This document shows, piece after piece, positions 44,514-52,888 of a stretch of DNA of 64,000 nucleotides. The position numbers were made by a program, and so were the translations under genes. The stretch is from the NCBI RefSeq assembly GCF_006539685.1, contig NZ_BJNM01000007.1, positions 1 through 64,000 on the forward strand. Reading direction: 5' to 3'. Under the pieces are notes generated by a model. That model was not told the origin of the DNA, ran no database searches, and was given only the letters and a program-made list of their open reading frames with translations. The DNA comes from Gluconobacter oxydans. Its GTDB lineage: Bacteria; Pseudomonadota; Alphaproteobacteria; Acetobacterales; Acetobacteraceae. Numbering within the stretch: position 1 is the first letter of the stretch; every line of letters begins with the position of its first letter.

Positions 44514-45470
44514 GTGACGAAACTTTCCGATCTGACCGAACGCGAAATCCTTGCGCTGGCCATCGCCAGCGAGGAGGAGGATGGTCATATTTACGCGGAT
44601 TTCGGCCAGATGCTGGCGGAGGATTATCCCGACAGCGCCGCCATCTTCCAGGACATGGCGGAAGAGGAAAACCACCATCGCCGCGCGCTGATCGATCTGT
44701 TCGTCCGGCGGTTCGGTAATCATATCCCGCTGGTCCGCCGGCAGGATGTGCAGGGGTTTCCGTCCCGCAAATCCGCCTGGCAGATGCAGAATCGTGGGAT
44801 CGAGGCGATCCGGGCGCAGGCAGCCGATATGGAGCGGCAGGCGGCGCGGTTCTATCGTCAGGCCGCCGGGCAGACCAACGATGCCGAAATCCGCAAGCTG
44901 CTGGGCGATCTGGCGACCGAGGAAGACCGGCACCAGCGGGAAGCGCGGCGGCTTGAAGACGCGCATCTGAATGATAATACCCGTGACCGCGAGGATGAGC
45001 ACAGCCGCCGGGATTTCGTCCTGCGTGTCGTGCAGCCGGGGCTGGTCGGGCTCATGGATGGTTCGGTCTCGACGCTGGCGCCCGTCTTTGCGGCGGCGTT
45101 TGCAACGCATAGTCCGCATGCGGCCTTTCTGGTCGGGCTTGCGGCGTCGCTGGGGGCCGGGATTTCCATGGGGCTTGCGGAGGCTCTGGCGGATGATGGC
45201 AAGCTGTCCGGGCGTGGGGCTCCCCTGCTGCGCGGTCTGATCTGCGGCGCCATGACGTTCGGGGGTGGCATCGGGCATACGCTGCCGTTTCTCGTGCCGG
45301 ATTTCCATCTCGCCTTTGGTGTCGCGATTATCGCCGTGGCGATCGAGCTTCTGCTGATTTCCTGGGTGCGCTGGCGGTATCAGGACACACCGTTCGGATC
45401 GGCCATGGTGCAGGTCTTTCTCGGCGGGGCTCTCGTTTTTGCAACCGGTGTGCTGATTGGCAGTTCCTGA
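44514..45470 (+). CDS. mbfA: MbfA-type membrane ferritin-like iron exporter
   Basis: The protein has 318 residues. An N-terminal ferritin-like (rubrerythrin) di-iron domain has Glu/His motifs [18 protein letters not shown] and [16 protein letters not shown]-terminal VIT1/CCC1-like membrane domain (about five segments, residues 170-318) contains [18 protein letters not shown]. In Bradyrhizobium and Agrobacterium this fusion exports Fe(II) and resists H2O2. The start is GTG with only a distant GAGACGGGA upstream. The neighbours gshA and lolA suggest an envelope/oxidative-stress setting. I see no clear Irr box. Confidence 0.88.
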   Translation: MTKLSDLTEREILALAIASEEEDGHIYADFGQMLAEDYPDSAAIFQDMAEEENHHRRALIDLFVRRFGNHIPLVRRQDVQGFPSRKSAWQMQNRGIEAIRAQAADMERQAARFYRQAAGQTNDAEIRKLLGDLATEEDRHQREARRLEDAHLNDNTRDREDEHSRRDFVLRVVQPGLVGLMDGSVSTLAPVFAAAFATHSPHAAFLVGLAASLGAGISMGLAEALADDGKLSGRGAPLLRGLICGAMTFGGGIGHTLPFLVPDFHLAFGVAIIAVAIELLLISWVRWRYQDTPFGSAMVQVFLGGALVFATGVLIGSS

Positions 45471-45473
45471 GAC

Positions 45474-46100
45474 ATGATGAACCGTTCTTTTTTCCGCGCT
45501 GCCGCTCTGGTGGCGCTCCTGCCTGTTGCACTGCCATCCATGGCTTTTGCGCAGGCGACTCCCGCCCAGCTTCGTCCTGCGGATCAGGGCTGGATTTCAC
45601 GGATTGAAGACACGCTGGGGCAGGTCACGACCCTTCAGGCGCGGTTCCGTCAGACGGCGGCGGATGGCAGCACGACGGTTGGGACGGCGACACTCGATCG
45701 TCCGGGCCGCATGCGTTTCGATTACGACAAGCCGAGTCCGCTGCTGCTGGTCGCCAATGACGGGCGGGTGGTGTTTCAGGATCGCAGCGTCGATCAGGTC
45801 ACGACCATTCCGCTGGACCGCACACCGCTCGGGCTTCTGCTGCGTCCGGAACTCAAGCTGTCAGGCGATGTGACGGTGACGGGCTTCGAACACAGCAACG
45901 GGCAGATCAGGGTGCAGGTGGTTCGGACGCAGAGCGCCGGGGAGGGCACTCTGACGCTCGTCCTGTCCGATGCGCCGCTCGGTCTTTTGGGCTGGACGGT
46001 CGTGGATGCGCAGGGGCGCACGACCACGATTGCCCTCTCCGATGTGCGTTTGGGCGGGACCGTGCCTCAGTCCCTGTTTGTCCTGCCCAAGGCAGACTGA
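45474..46100 (+). CDS. lolA: outer membrane lipoprotein carrier protein LolA
   Basis: The protein has 208 residues. A signal peptide ends at AFAQA (about residue 28). The mature part has the half-barrel blocks LQARFRQTAADGSTTVGTA, RPGRMRFDYDKPSPLLLVANDGRVVFQD and PLGLLLRPELKLSGDV typical of LolA, the periplasmic shuttle from LolCDE to the outer membrane. It serves the several lipoproteins encoded here (BamB, the PBP activator, the LptM-like protein). It starts 3 bases after mbfA. Its stop is 4 bases from the convergent rsmI stop. Confidence 0.9.
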   Translation: MMNRSFFRAAALVALLPVALPSMAFAQATPAQLRPADQGWISRIEDTLGQVTTLQARFRQTAADGSTTVGTATLDRPGRMRFDYDKPSPLLLVANDGRVVFQDRSVDQVTTIPLDRTPLGLLLRPELKLSGDVTVTGFEHSNGQIRVQVVRTQSAGEGTLTLVLSDAPLGLLGWTVVDAQGRTTTIALSDVRLGGTVPQSLFVLPKAD

Positions 46101-46111
46101 GACTTCAGTCT
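46094..46111. terminator. mini-hairpin formed by two converging stop codons
   Basis: AGACTGA (46094-46100) pairs with TCAGTCT (46105-46111) around GACT. Each arm contains the stop codon of one gene (lolA TGA, rsmI TGA on the other strand). A TTT follows on the plus strand. It is compact and symmetrical, but short for an efficient terminator. Confidence 0.35.
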
Positions 46112-47046
46112 TTCAGCTCGCGCGAAAGCTCCAGCGCGCGGGCATAGACCGTGCGTTTGGGCAGCTTGACGATTCCCGCCACGAGAGCGGCGGCATCCTT
46201 AACCGAATGGGTTGTCAGGGCCTCGCGCAGATGCGTGTCCAGATCGGCGGCGCCGCTGTCATCTTCGGCAGACGGTCCGATCAGGAGCGTGATTTCGCCC
46301 CGCGGTGCGGTTGTGCGGAAATGTTCCAGAACTTCTGTCAGTGTGCCGCGCACGATTTCCTCGAAGCGCTTGGTGAGTTCGCGGCCGACTGCGGCTTCCC
46401 GGTTCGGACCGAAAACGTCGATCAGGTCTTCCAGTGTTTCGATCAGGCGGTGTGGGGCTTCGTACCAGATCAGTGTGGAGTGCAGCCCGGCCTGTTCGGC
46501 AGCGCGCAGGGTGGCAAAGCCGGTTTTGCGGGCTTCGCTTCGGGGCGCGGGGAAGCCCAGGAACATGAAGGGCAGGGGCGGCAGACCCGACAGCGTCAGG
46601 GCCGTGACGACGGCGTTCGGGCCGGGAATGGCTGTGACATGGATGCCGGCCACGATGGCGGCCCGGACCAGCCGGTATCCGGGATCGGAGACCAGTGGCG
46701 TGCCCGCGTCGGAGACGACGGCATAGCGCGCGCCCTCTTGCAGTTTTTCGATCAGGAACGGAGTGCGGTCCTGTTCGTTATGGTCGTGCAGTGTCCGGGT
46801 TGGTGTGGCAATATTGCGCGAAAGCAGGAGCTTTGCCGTGACGCGCGTGTCCTCGCAGAGGATCGCGTCCACGGTGTTCAGCACCTCGATCGCGCGTTCG
46901 CTGATATCGGCCAGGTTGCCGATCGGCGTTGCAACCAATATCAGACATCCACCTTCGGCCTGGCCCTGCGCTGGCAGGGGGGCGGCCGGTAACGTTTCAG
47001 CCGCATCGCTCAAGGGAGTTTCAGCGGAACATGACTTTTCGGACAT
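46105..47046 (-). CDS. rsmI: 16S rRNA (cytidine(1402)-2'-O)-methyltransferase
   Basis: The protein has 313 residues. It belongs to the tetrapyrrole-methylase fold family and methylates C1402 at the decoding centre. GCLILVATPIGNLADISERAIEVL begins the conserved part after a ~35-residue Ala/Pro extension; LCEDTRVTAKLL, VSDAGTPLVSDPGYRLVRAA and PGPNAVVTALTLSGLP follow. Starts at 47046 (GAGG six bases upstream) and 47052 are both possible. The gene is divergent from the PBP activator gene and their first codons overlap. That pairing (lppC-like gene with rsmI) is conserved in proteobacteria. Confidence 0.93.
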   Translation of the reverse strand: MSEKSCSAETPLSDAAETLPAAPLPAQGQAEGGCLILVATPIGNLADISERAIEVLNTVDAILCEDTRVTAKLLLSRNIATPTRTLHDHNEQDRTPFLIEKLQEGARYAVVSDAGTPLVSDPGYRLVRAAIVAGIHVTAIPGPNAVVTALTLSGLPPLPFMFLGFPAPRSEARKTGFATLRAAEQAGLHSTLIWYEAPHRLIETLEDLIDVFGPNREAAVGRELTKRFEEIVRGTLTEVLEHFRTTAPRGEITLLIGPSAEDDSGAADLDTHLREALTTHSVKDAAALVAGIVKLPKRTVYARALELSRELKD

Positions 47047-48410
47047 CTGCATCCTCGGTGACAAACTCAGGGGCGCATTGTCGCCCGTTGAGCCGTCTGC
47101 GCAAGGGTGTAAGCACCGGCCTCGCCGCGGGAACCTTCCTGACCCTTGCCGCCTGCTCGGGTGGCGGGTCGTCTTCCGTGCCGGGTGTGGGCGGCGTTCC
47201 GGGTGTTTCGGAAGGTCCGGGCGCGCATGATGTCGGGCTGATCTTGCCGCTGACGGGGCGCAATGCCGCTTACGGTCTGCGGATGCGCGATGCGGCGAAG
47301 CTGGCCCTTTCGGCCAAGGGATCGCCTGCGCTGGACGTGCATGACACCAATGCCCCGGGCGGCGCTGAGCAGGCGGCCCGGGATGCGCTGTCGCGTGGTG
47401 ATGCCATCCTGCTGGGGCCTCTGACTGCGACGGAAACGTCTGCCGCGGCACCGCTCGCCGTCAATGCGGGCAAGGCGGAGCTGGCTTTCACCAGCGACTC
47501 CACGCAGGCCCGTCCGGGCGTCTGGGTCATGGGTCTGACGCCGGAGCAGCAGGTGCGCCGGATGGTCGATGCCGCCCGGGCGACGGGACGCCGGACTTTC
47601 GCGGCCTTCCTGCCGGATAATGCCTTCGGACATGCGATGGGTGACGGGCTGGCGCGGGCCTGCCGCGATGCAGGGCTGAAAGAGCCGCAGATCGTGTTCC
47701 ATACGATGGACACGCAGAATATCGATGACGGTCTGAAGACGCTCTCCGCCATCGAGACGCGCCAGCCCGCTGCTCCGGAGCCTGCGCCGACAGATGTCCC
47801 GGCCGGCCCTTCCGCGATCGATCCGACGGGTGAGACGGCGCCCAACCCTGCAGGGACGGCAGAAACAGGCGCGACACCGCCTGCCACGCTAGGGGCCACT
47901 CCGGCTCCGGCACCTCAGGCCGTACCTGTTCCGCCGCCGCCATTCGATGCGCTGGTGCTGGCCGATACTGGGCTGGAACTGGGACGGGTCATTACGGCGC
48001 TCCAGGCGGATCATATCGATTCGTCGCAGGTCCAGATCATGGGGCCGGCGCTGTGGAAGGCGTTTGATGGCAAGCTCGGTGCGCTGCATGGAGCCTGGTA
48101 TGCTGCGCCGGATGCGCATGACCGCATGGGCTATGTCGCGCAGTACCGGGCTCTGTACAGGCAGGCCCCGTCACCCGTCACGGATTTCGCCTATGATGCC
48201 GCGGCTCTGGCCGGAAGCCTGATCCGTCAGGGTGGCGTGACGACGCAGGCCCTGACGCGGCCGGATGGTTATATGGGTGTGGACGGTCTGTTCCGCCTGC
48301 GGCCGGACGGGCATGTCACGCGGGCGCTGGCGATCTATCAGATCCAGCGCGGCGGTGGCGCCCGCATCGTTGTGCCGGCTTCGCGGGATGTGGCGATCCG
48401 GCCGAGCTGA
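47031..48410 (+). CDS. penicillin-binding protein activator (LppC/LpoA-like lipoprotein)
   Basis: The protein has 459 residues. A signal with lipobox LAAC (near residue 40) is followed by a Gly/Ser/Val linker, then a periplasmic type-1 binding-protein fold beginning DVGLILPLTGRNAAYGLRMRDAAKLAL. In E. coli LpoA this domain activates PBP1A from the outer membrane. A Pro/Ala/Thr-rich insertion of about 65 residues (roughly 245-305) splits the fold between lobes, probably as a surface loop. Its start region overlaps the divergent rsmI start. A strong terminator follows. Confidence 0.8.
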   Translation: MTFRTSASSVTNSGAHCRPLSRLRKGVSTGLAAGTFLTLAACSGGGSSSVPGVGGVPGVSEGPGAHDVGLILPLTGRNAAYGLRMRDAAKLALSAKGSPALDVHDTNAPGGAEQAARDALSRGDAILLGPLTATETSAAAPLAVNAGKAELAFTSDSTQARPGVWVMGLTPEQQVRRMVDAARATGRRTFAAFLPDNAFGHAMGDGLARACRDAGLKEPQIVFHTMDTQNIDDGLKTLSAIETRQPAAPEPAPTDVPAGPSAIDPTGETAPNPAGTAETGATPPATLGATPAPAPQAVPVPPPPFDALVLADTGLELGRVITALQADHIDSSQVQIMGPALWKAFDGKLGALHGAWYAAPDAHDRMGYVAQYRALYRQAPSPVTDFAYDAAALAGSLIRQGGVTTQALTRPDGYMGVDGLFRLRPDGHVTRALAIYQIQRGGGARIVVPASRDVAIRPS

Positions 48411-48430
48411 TACGGTATTTTTTCAAAAGA

Positions 48431-48467
48431 AAAGCGCGTCCGTTTTTTTGAACGGCGCGCTTTTTTT
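48431..48467 (+). terminator. intrinsic terminator
   Basis: AAAGCGCG plus CCGTT pairs with AACGG plus CGCGCTTT (one bulged T), and seven T follow. It ends the PBP activator transcript and, with its A-run, could also serve the minus strand. Confidence 0.85.
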
Positions 48468-48497
48468 GTGTCTGGTCGAGGAAATCCGGGCGCAGGG

Positions 48498-48881
48498 TCA
48501 GGCGGCGCAGGTCTCGGCAAGCGGCAGGACCGGGCGGATGACATGCAGGGCAAGCTCGAAGCTGGCATAGCTGCCGAGTTCGTGGTCACGGATCTGGTCG
48601 ATCAGCACCCAGCGCATGCCCTGCGGCCGCAGCATATAGGCGGGATCGGGGTTTTCGCGGACCCAGACCAGAACATGATCGACGGGAGCCGTGCCATCTA
48701 CATTGACGGTGTCATGGGCGGCCGGGGCGATTTCCGCATCAAACACGCCCATCCGCTGTCCGGCTTCCAGCCAGCGCAGCAGATACTCGCGGTGACGGGG
48801 GAGAAGGCCCTGACGCAGAGGTACGATGTTGCTCGCGTTGCGGCCATGAGAGAGGTCGTGAAGGTGAGCCACCTGCGCCAT
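48498..48881 (-). CDS. conserved-looking cytosolic protein of unknown function
   Basis: The protein has 127 residues from the ATG at 48881, which has GAGGA at proper spacing (upstream GTG/ATG frames to 49007 add non-conserved Ser/Pro/Cys sequence). There is no signal peptide or membrane segment. Notable parts are HLHDLSHGRNASNIVPL, LPRHREYLLRWLEAGQRMGVFDAEI and HVLVWVRENPDPAYML. I recognise no family. It lies downstream of the lipid A genes on the same strand with 165 bases between, so a separate promoter is likely. Confidence 0.6.
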   Translation of the reverse strand: MAQVAHLHDLSHGRNASNIVPLRQGLLPRHREYLLRWLEAGQRMGVFDAEIAPAAHDTVNVDGTAPVDHVLVWVRENPDPAYMLRPQGMRWVLIDQIRDHELGSYASFELALHVIRPVLPLAETCAA

Positions 48882-49046
48882 CAGGAAGTCCTCATCATAA
48901 AGCCGGGCAAGGCACCCGGGTCGTGGTGATGAGTTCAGGCTAGGGTCCGAAAGGCACGTTTCACAATCTTTAATAACGTCTGGAGACGGTTTTGCGACAC
49001 AAACCATCCCTACTGTGACAAATCTGCCATGCTCTCAGCGCATAGC

Positions 49047-49961
49047 TTAACACTGTGTTGTCATATTCCGGTACAGGGATTTGTCCCAGCGGCGGTGCAG
49101 CCAGAGCCAGGAACCCGGAATATCGCGGATCCATGATTCGAGACGGTCATTGAACACCTGCGTCAGGACGAGAACGTCCCTGGCACGGTCGTCCGTTTTT
49201 GTCGGCATGAAGGGCGCATCCACGACCAGCACGAGTCTGGCCGGACCATCGCGGCGGACATGTCCGGTTACGATCAGGGCGTCGTGTCTCAGGGCGAACA
49301 CCGCTGCGGCGGAGGCTGTCATGGCGGGGCGACCGAAGAGTCTGGCCTCGATCCCGTCATTCATTTTCTGATCACCCAGAACGCCTAGATTCCCGCCTTT
49401 GGACAGGTATTTCAGGGCTGCACGCGCACCTTTTGCGCCTTTGGGGAACATGGGCACGTCCTGGCCCATCGCGTCCTGCCGGAGTCTGTGGATCAGGCGG
49501 TCAACGCCGGGGTTGCTGGCCGCGCGGTAGAAGGACGCAAATGGCATGCCATAGCGCGCCACCACAGGCGGCATGAGTTCCCAGTTGCCGATATGGCCCG
49601 AAAAGAAAATGACGGGCCGGCCTGAGGCTCTGGCCGCTTCAAGATGCTCCGCGCCTTCAACGCTCCATCCCGCGCCGGAGGGCGTGTTCTGTTTCAGGCG
49701 GCTGATATGGGGGAACTCACCCACCGTGCGCCCCAGATTTTCCCAGCAGTCGCGGACGATGCGTCGGCGCGCGGGCGCGTCATATTCCGGCAGGGCGAGC
49801 TGAAGGTTCCGGTCTGCGACTTTCGAGACGGGCAGCAGCGGTCCGATTGTGCGGGCCACCAATCCGCCCAGACTGGAGGACGCTGCGGGCGGGAGGGTCC
49901 GGATCGCGGCCAGAAGAGCACGGACCAGAAGGGTTTCCGCGCGGTACAGGAAAGACGTCAC
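49047..49961 (-). CDS. lpxL: lipid A biosynthesis lauroyl-type acyltransferase
   Basis: The protein has 304 residues. The HX4E catalytic motif is SGHIGNWEL near residue 121, with FPKGAKGARAALKYLSKGGNLGVLGDQKMNDG as the following block; an N-terminal hydrophobic segment anchors it to the inner membrane. The family adds a secondary acyl chain to Kdo-lipid A. The start is GTG, overlapping the lpxK stop as GTGA. LpxL and LpxM cannot be separated by eye, so the symbol is provisional. It is last in waaA-lpxK-lpxL. Confidence 0.85.
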   Translation of the reverse strand: MTSFLYRAETLLVRALLAAIRTLPPAASSSLGGLVARTIGPLLPVSKVADRNLQLALPEYDAPARRRIVRDCWENLGRTVGEFPHISRLKQNTPSGAGWSVEGAEHLEAARASGRPVIFFSGHIGNWELMPPVVARYGMPFASFYRAASNPGVDRLIHRLRQDAMGQDVPMFPKGAKGARAALKYLSKGGNLGVLGDQKMNDGIEARLFGRPAMTASAAAVFALRHDALIVTGHVRRDGPARLVLVVDAPFMPTKTDDRARDVLVLTQVFNDRLESWIRDIPGSWLWLHRRWDKSLYRNMTTQC

Positions 49962-50941
49962 GAGGCGGAAAACAGCAGATCAAGGAGGCGTTCGGGGGAT
50001 TTCGGGTCAGCCCAGAGCAGCTCTACGCCGATGACCTTCACCTGCGTACGGAATGGAAATGGCAGTTTCACGGCGTCCTTGGCGGTCGTGACCAGCGTGG
50101 TTCCCGATTCCCGGCTGAGGGCTTCGAGGCGCTGGATGTCACGGGGCGTATAGAAATGGTGATCGGGGAAAGGGAGCGAACGGATGGGGGCGACGCCTGC
50201 GTCCCGGAGCATGTCGAAGAATTTTTCCGGGCGTCCAATGCCTGCAAACGCCACAATGCGTCGTCCCTGAAGGGTCCGGATTTCGGGTCCGGGCACCAGT
50301 CGGGCCTGCGCGGTCAGGAGATGCGGCGGGAACGTCGGGATCAGGTTGTGCCGGTCATCTCCCATGACGACGACGGCCTGGGCGCGGGCCAGGGCATCGG
50401 GCACCGGTTCGCGCAGGGGGCCGGCGGGCAGAACGCATCCATTCCCGAAGCCGGTGACGCCATCCACCACGAGGACGGAGACGTCCTGATGCAGTGTCGG
50501 GTTCTGGAAGCCATCATCCATAACGAGGCAGTCCGCACCCTGGGAGATGGCAAGGCGGGCGGTTTCGGCGCGGTCGGCCCCGATCCAGGTCGGGGCGCTC
50601 TGTGCAAGGAGGAGCGGTTCGTCGCCCACGTCGCGGGGCGTGCTGCGGTTCGGATTGACGCCGATCGGGCCGCGCTCGCGGCCGCCATGGCCCCGGCTCA
50701 GGATATGGGGGTGATGGCCCCGGTCCCGGAGGCGCTGGACGAGATCAAGGGTGAGGGGGGTCTTGCCGGTGCCGCCTGTGGTGATGTTGCCGCAGCACAG
50801 GACCGGAACAGAGGCATGAAAGGTCGGCTGTCTGAGGCGTCGGCGGGTGAGTGTTGTGGCGATGAAGGAAAACGGCCGCAGGAGACGGGCGGCGATGCTG
50901 CGGGTGGGGCGCAGCCAGAAACGGGGTGGACGACGCGTCAT
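49958..50941 (-). CDS. lpxK: tetraacyldisaccharide 4'-kinase
   Basis: The protein has 327 residues. It phosphorylates the 4' position of the lipid A disaccharide. The Walker A loop is GNITTGGTGKTPLT near residue 50; LSRGHGG and CLVMDDGFQNPTL follow, with the catalytic Asp in the DDGFQ motif. An N-terminal amphipathic/hydrophobic helix should bind the inner membrane. The ATG at 50941 overlaps the waaA stop (ATGA), and its stop overlaps lpxL (GTGA), so three lipid A steps are made in one coupled transcript. Confidence 0.93.
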   Translation of the reverse strand: MTRRPPRFWLRPTRSIAARLLRPFSFIATTLTRRRLRQPTFHASVPVLCCGNITTGGTGKTPLTLDLVQRLRDRGHHPHILSRGHGGRERGPIGVNPNRSTPRDVGDEPLLLAQSAPTWIGADRAETARLAISQGADCLVMDDGFQNPTLHQDVSVLVVDGVTGFGNGCVLPAGPLREPVPDALARAQAVVVMGDDRHNLIPTFPPHLLTAQARLVPGPEIRTLQGRRIVAFAGIGRPEKFFDMLRDAGVAPIRSLPFPDHHFYTPRDIQRLEALSRESGTTLVTTAKDAVKLPFPFRTQVKVIGVELLWADPKSPERLLDLLFSAS

Positions 50942-52818
50942 CGTTCAACCGTTTTCAGGATGCGGTCCCGCAGGACGCTCACCACGGAGCGCTGCAATCC
51001 CGTTGTCCTGACGGGCGGGAGAGGGGATTCGAGCCATCGTGTCAGACACTCCACATCGTTCACGACATGGATTGTATCAGAAACGGTGGCCATTGCCTCC
51101 CGCCAGTTCTCCATTTTCGGCCCCGTAGCCGTGGGGACCCCCAGACGGAGCGGCTCGAACGGGTTGTGGCCGCCGCCTTTTCCGGCAAGGGAATTGCCCA
51201 GAAAACAGCGATCCGCCAGACGGTAGAACAGACCCAGTTCGCCCAGCGTATCGGCCAGCCAGATCTGTGTCTGCGGTGTCGGATCCTGACCTGCCGCCCG
51301 TCGGGGCAGGTCAAAGTGGGCTGCCAGCTCTGCGCCGCGGGCCGGGTGGCGCGGGACGATGATGGTCAGCAGATCAGGCTGCAGCCTGCGGGCTTTTTCC
51401 GCGGCCTGAAGGACAAGTTCTTCCTCGCCAGGATGGGTGGATGCGGCGACGAAGACAGGACGGTCGCCGATCAGGCGCCTCAGCCGGGTATATTCAGCCT
51501 CGTCATAGGCCAGTGGCGGGGCGTCCTGCTTGAGGTCGCCGTCTTCATAGACCGGGAGAGCCCCCAGAGCCCGGAAGCGGGCTGCGTCTTCGGGGCCACG
51601 GGCGGCCACCCAGGACAGGCGCTTCATCATGCGCCGTGCCGGGTCTCCCAGACGGGTCCACAGACGGGCCGAACGGTCCGACAGGCGCCCGTTGACGAGC
51701 ATGACCGGGATGTCGCGGCGCGAACAGGCGGCGATGATGCCGGGCCACAGTTCGCTTTCCACGAATATGGCGCCTTCCGGCTGCCAGAGGTTCAGGAAGC
51801 GCCTGAGCCAGCGTGGCACGTCATGGGGGATGAAGCGGTGGATGATCCTCTGCCCGTAAAGTGGATGCCGGGCCACGATTTCGCTGCCGGTGACGGTTGC
51901 GGTCGTAAAGAGGATGCGCATGTCGGGCCGCGCCTCGAGCAGGGCTTCGGCCAGTGGCAGGGCGCAGAGGGTCTCGCCGACGCTGGCAGCATGAATCCAC
52001 AGAAGCTGCCCCGTGGGGCGGTGGCCTCGGCGCGGTCCCGTGCGCTCCAGTCCCATGCGCTCACGCAGGCGGTCGGGGAGTTCACGTCCGCGATGCAGAC
52101 GGATGCGCAGCATGACTGTCAGGGCCGGGGCCATGAGGGTTCCGGCCACACGCCACAGACGGTCCGCCAGATTGGACTGCCGGTGCCGCACCACGCTCTC
52201 GGCGCGCAACGAGACGTCGTTCAGGGCATTTTGGAGGATCGTGGCATCGGGCTGGAACAGGGGTTCGCCCATGATGAGGGCGCCACGTCCGAACGGCAGG
52301 GGGAAAGCCAGTCCGTCCCATGACGGCAGACGCAGGCTCGTGCTGGCCATCCCGACAGGAACGACCGCACAGCGCGCGAGACGTGACAGGGCGACGGCTC
52401 CGGGCTGGACCAGTTCTGCTGGGCCGCGTGGCCCGTCAGGCGTGATTGCAACGAGGGAACCGGCTTCGAGCTCTTTCAGCGCCGTGCGCAGAACGGCCGC
52501 GCCACCCTTGTTCTTGCCCTTTTTGCTGGAAGATCCGTGGATGCCGATGATGCCCCAGGGACGGACGACATCGGCGATCAGCATTCCGTCCGGATTGCGG
52601 GAAATCAGGACCCGCAGTTCCAGGCGGGGTTCCAGCGTCCGCGCCCAGAACCACAGGGCCGAGCTGAGTGTCAGCGAGCGGTGCCAGAAGGCGACGACCG
52701 TACCCTGCGCCGGGGTTGTCAGGGTTTCGAGGGCGCGGGGTGAGCCACTGACCTGCCAGCGCGTGGAGCGCAGGCAGGTTCCCAGCCACAGGCGCAGGAG
52801 GCGCGGAAACAGGGTCAT
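50938..52818 (-). CDS. waaA: two-domain protein: DUF374-type acyltransferase fused to Kdo transferase (WaaA)
   Basis: The protein has 626 residues; WaaA alone is about 420. Residues ~1-215 resemble the DUF374 lysophospholipid-acyltransferase-like family: VVAFWHRSL, VVRPWGIIGIHGSSSKKGKNKGG, LVAITPDGPRGPAELVQPGAV. Residues ~216-626 are Kdo transferase: LLWIHAASVGETLCALPLAEAL, TTATVTGSEI, FVESELWPG, STHPGEEELVL, GGHNPFEP. WaaA adds Kdo to lipid IVA. Usually these two genes are separate neighbours; here no stop lies between them. The ATG at 52818 is preferred to a TTG at 52854. The role of the acyltransferase-like part is unknown. Confidence 0.88.
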   Translation of the reverse strand: MTLFPRLLRLWLGTCLRSTRWQVSGSPRALETLTTPAQGTVVAFWHRSLTLSSALWFWARTLEPRLELRVLISRNPDGMLIADVVRPWGIIGIHGSSSKKGKNKGGAAVLRTALKELEAGSLVAITPDGPRGPAELVQPGAVALSRLARCAVVPVGMASTSLRLPSWDGLAFPLPFGRGALIMGEPLFQPDATILQNALNDVSLRAESVVRHRQSNLADRLWRVAGTLMAPALTVMLRIRLHRGRELPDRLRERMGLERTGPRRGHRPTGQLLWIHAASVGETLCALPLAEALLEARPDMRILFTTATVTGSEIVARHPLYGQRIIHRFIPHDVPRWLRRFLNLWQPEGAIFVESELWPGIIAACSRRDIPVMLVNGRLSDRSARLWTRLGDPARRMMKRLSWVAARGPEDAARFRALGALPVYEDGDLKQDAPPLAYDEAEYTRLRRLIGDRPVFVAASTHPGEEELVLQAAEKARRLQPDLLTIIVPRHPARGAELAAHFDLPRRAAGQDPTPQTQIWLADTLGELGLFYRLADRCFLGNSLAGKGGGHNPFEPLRLGVPTATGPKMENWREAMATVSDTIHVVNDVECLTRWLESPLPPVRTTGLQRSVVSVLRDRILKTVER

Positions 52819-52888
52819 GCCGTGTCGGGTAGCACGCGGCGTTACAGGCGGCAAAGGTTGGACAGACTTTCCCGTACGGTCCTGGCCC

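Noticed and set aside
43074-45308. 744-codon minus-strand open frame opposite gshA and mbfA
   Set aside because: It crosses two real genes, is Arg/His-rich and shows no family motif.
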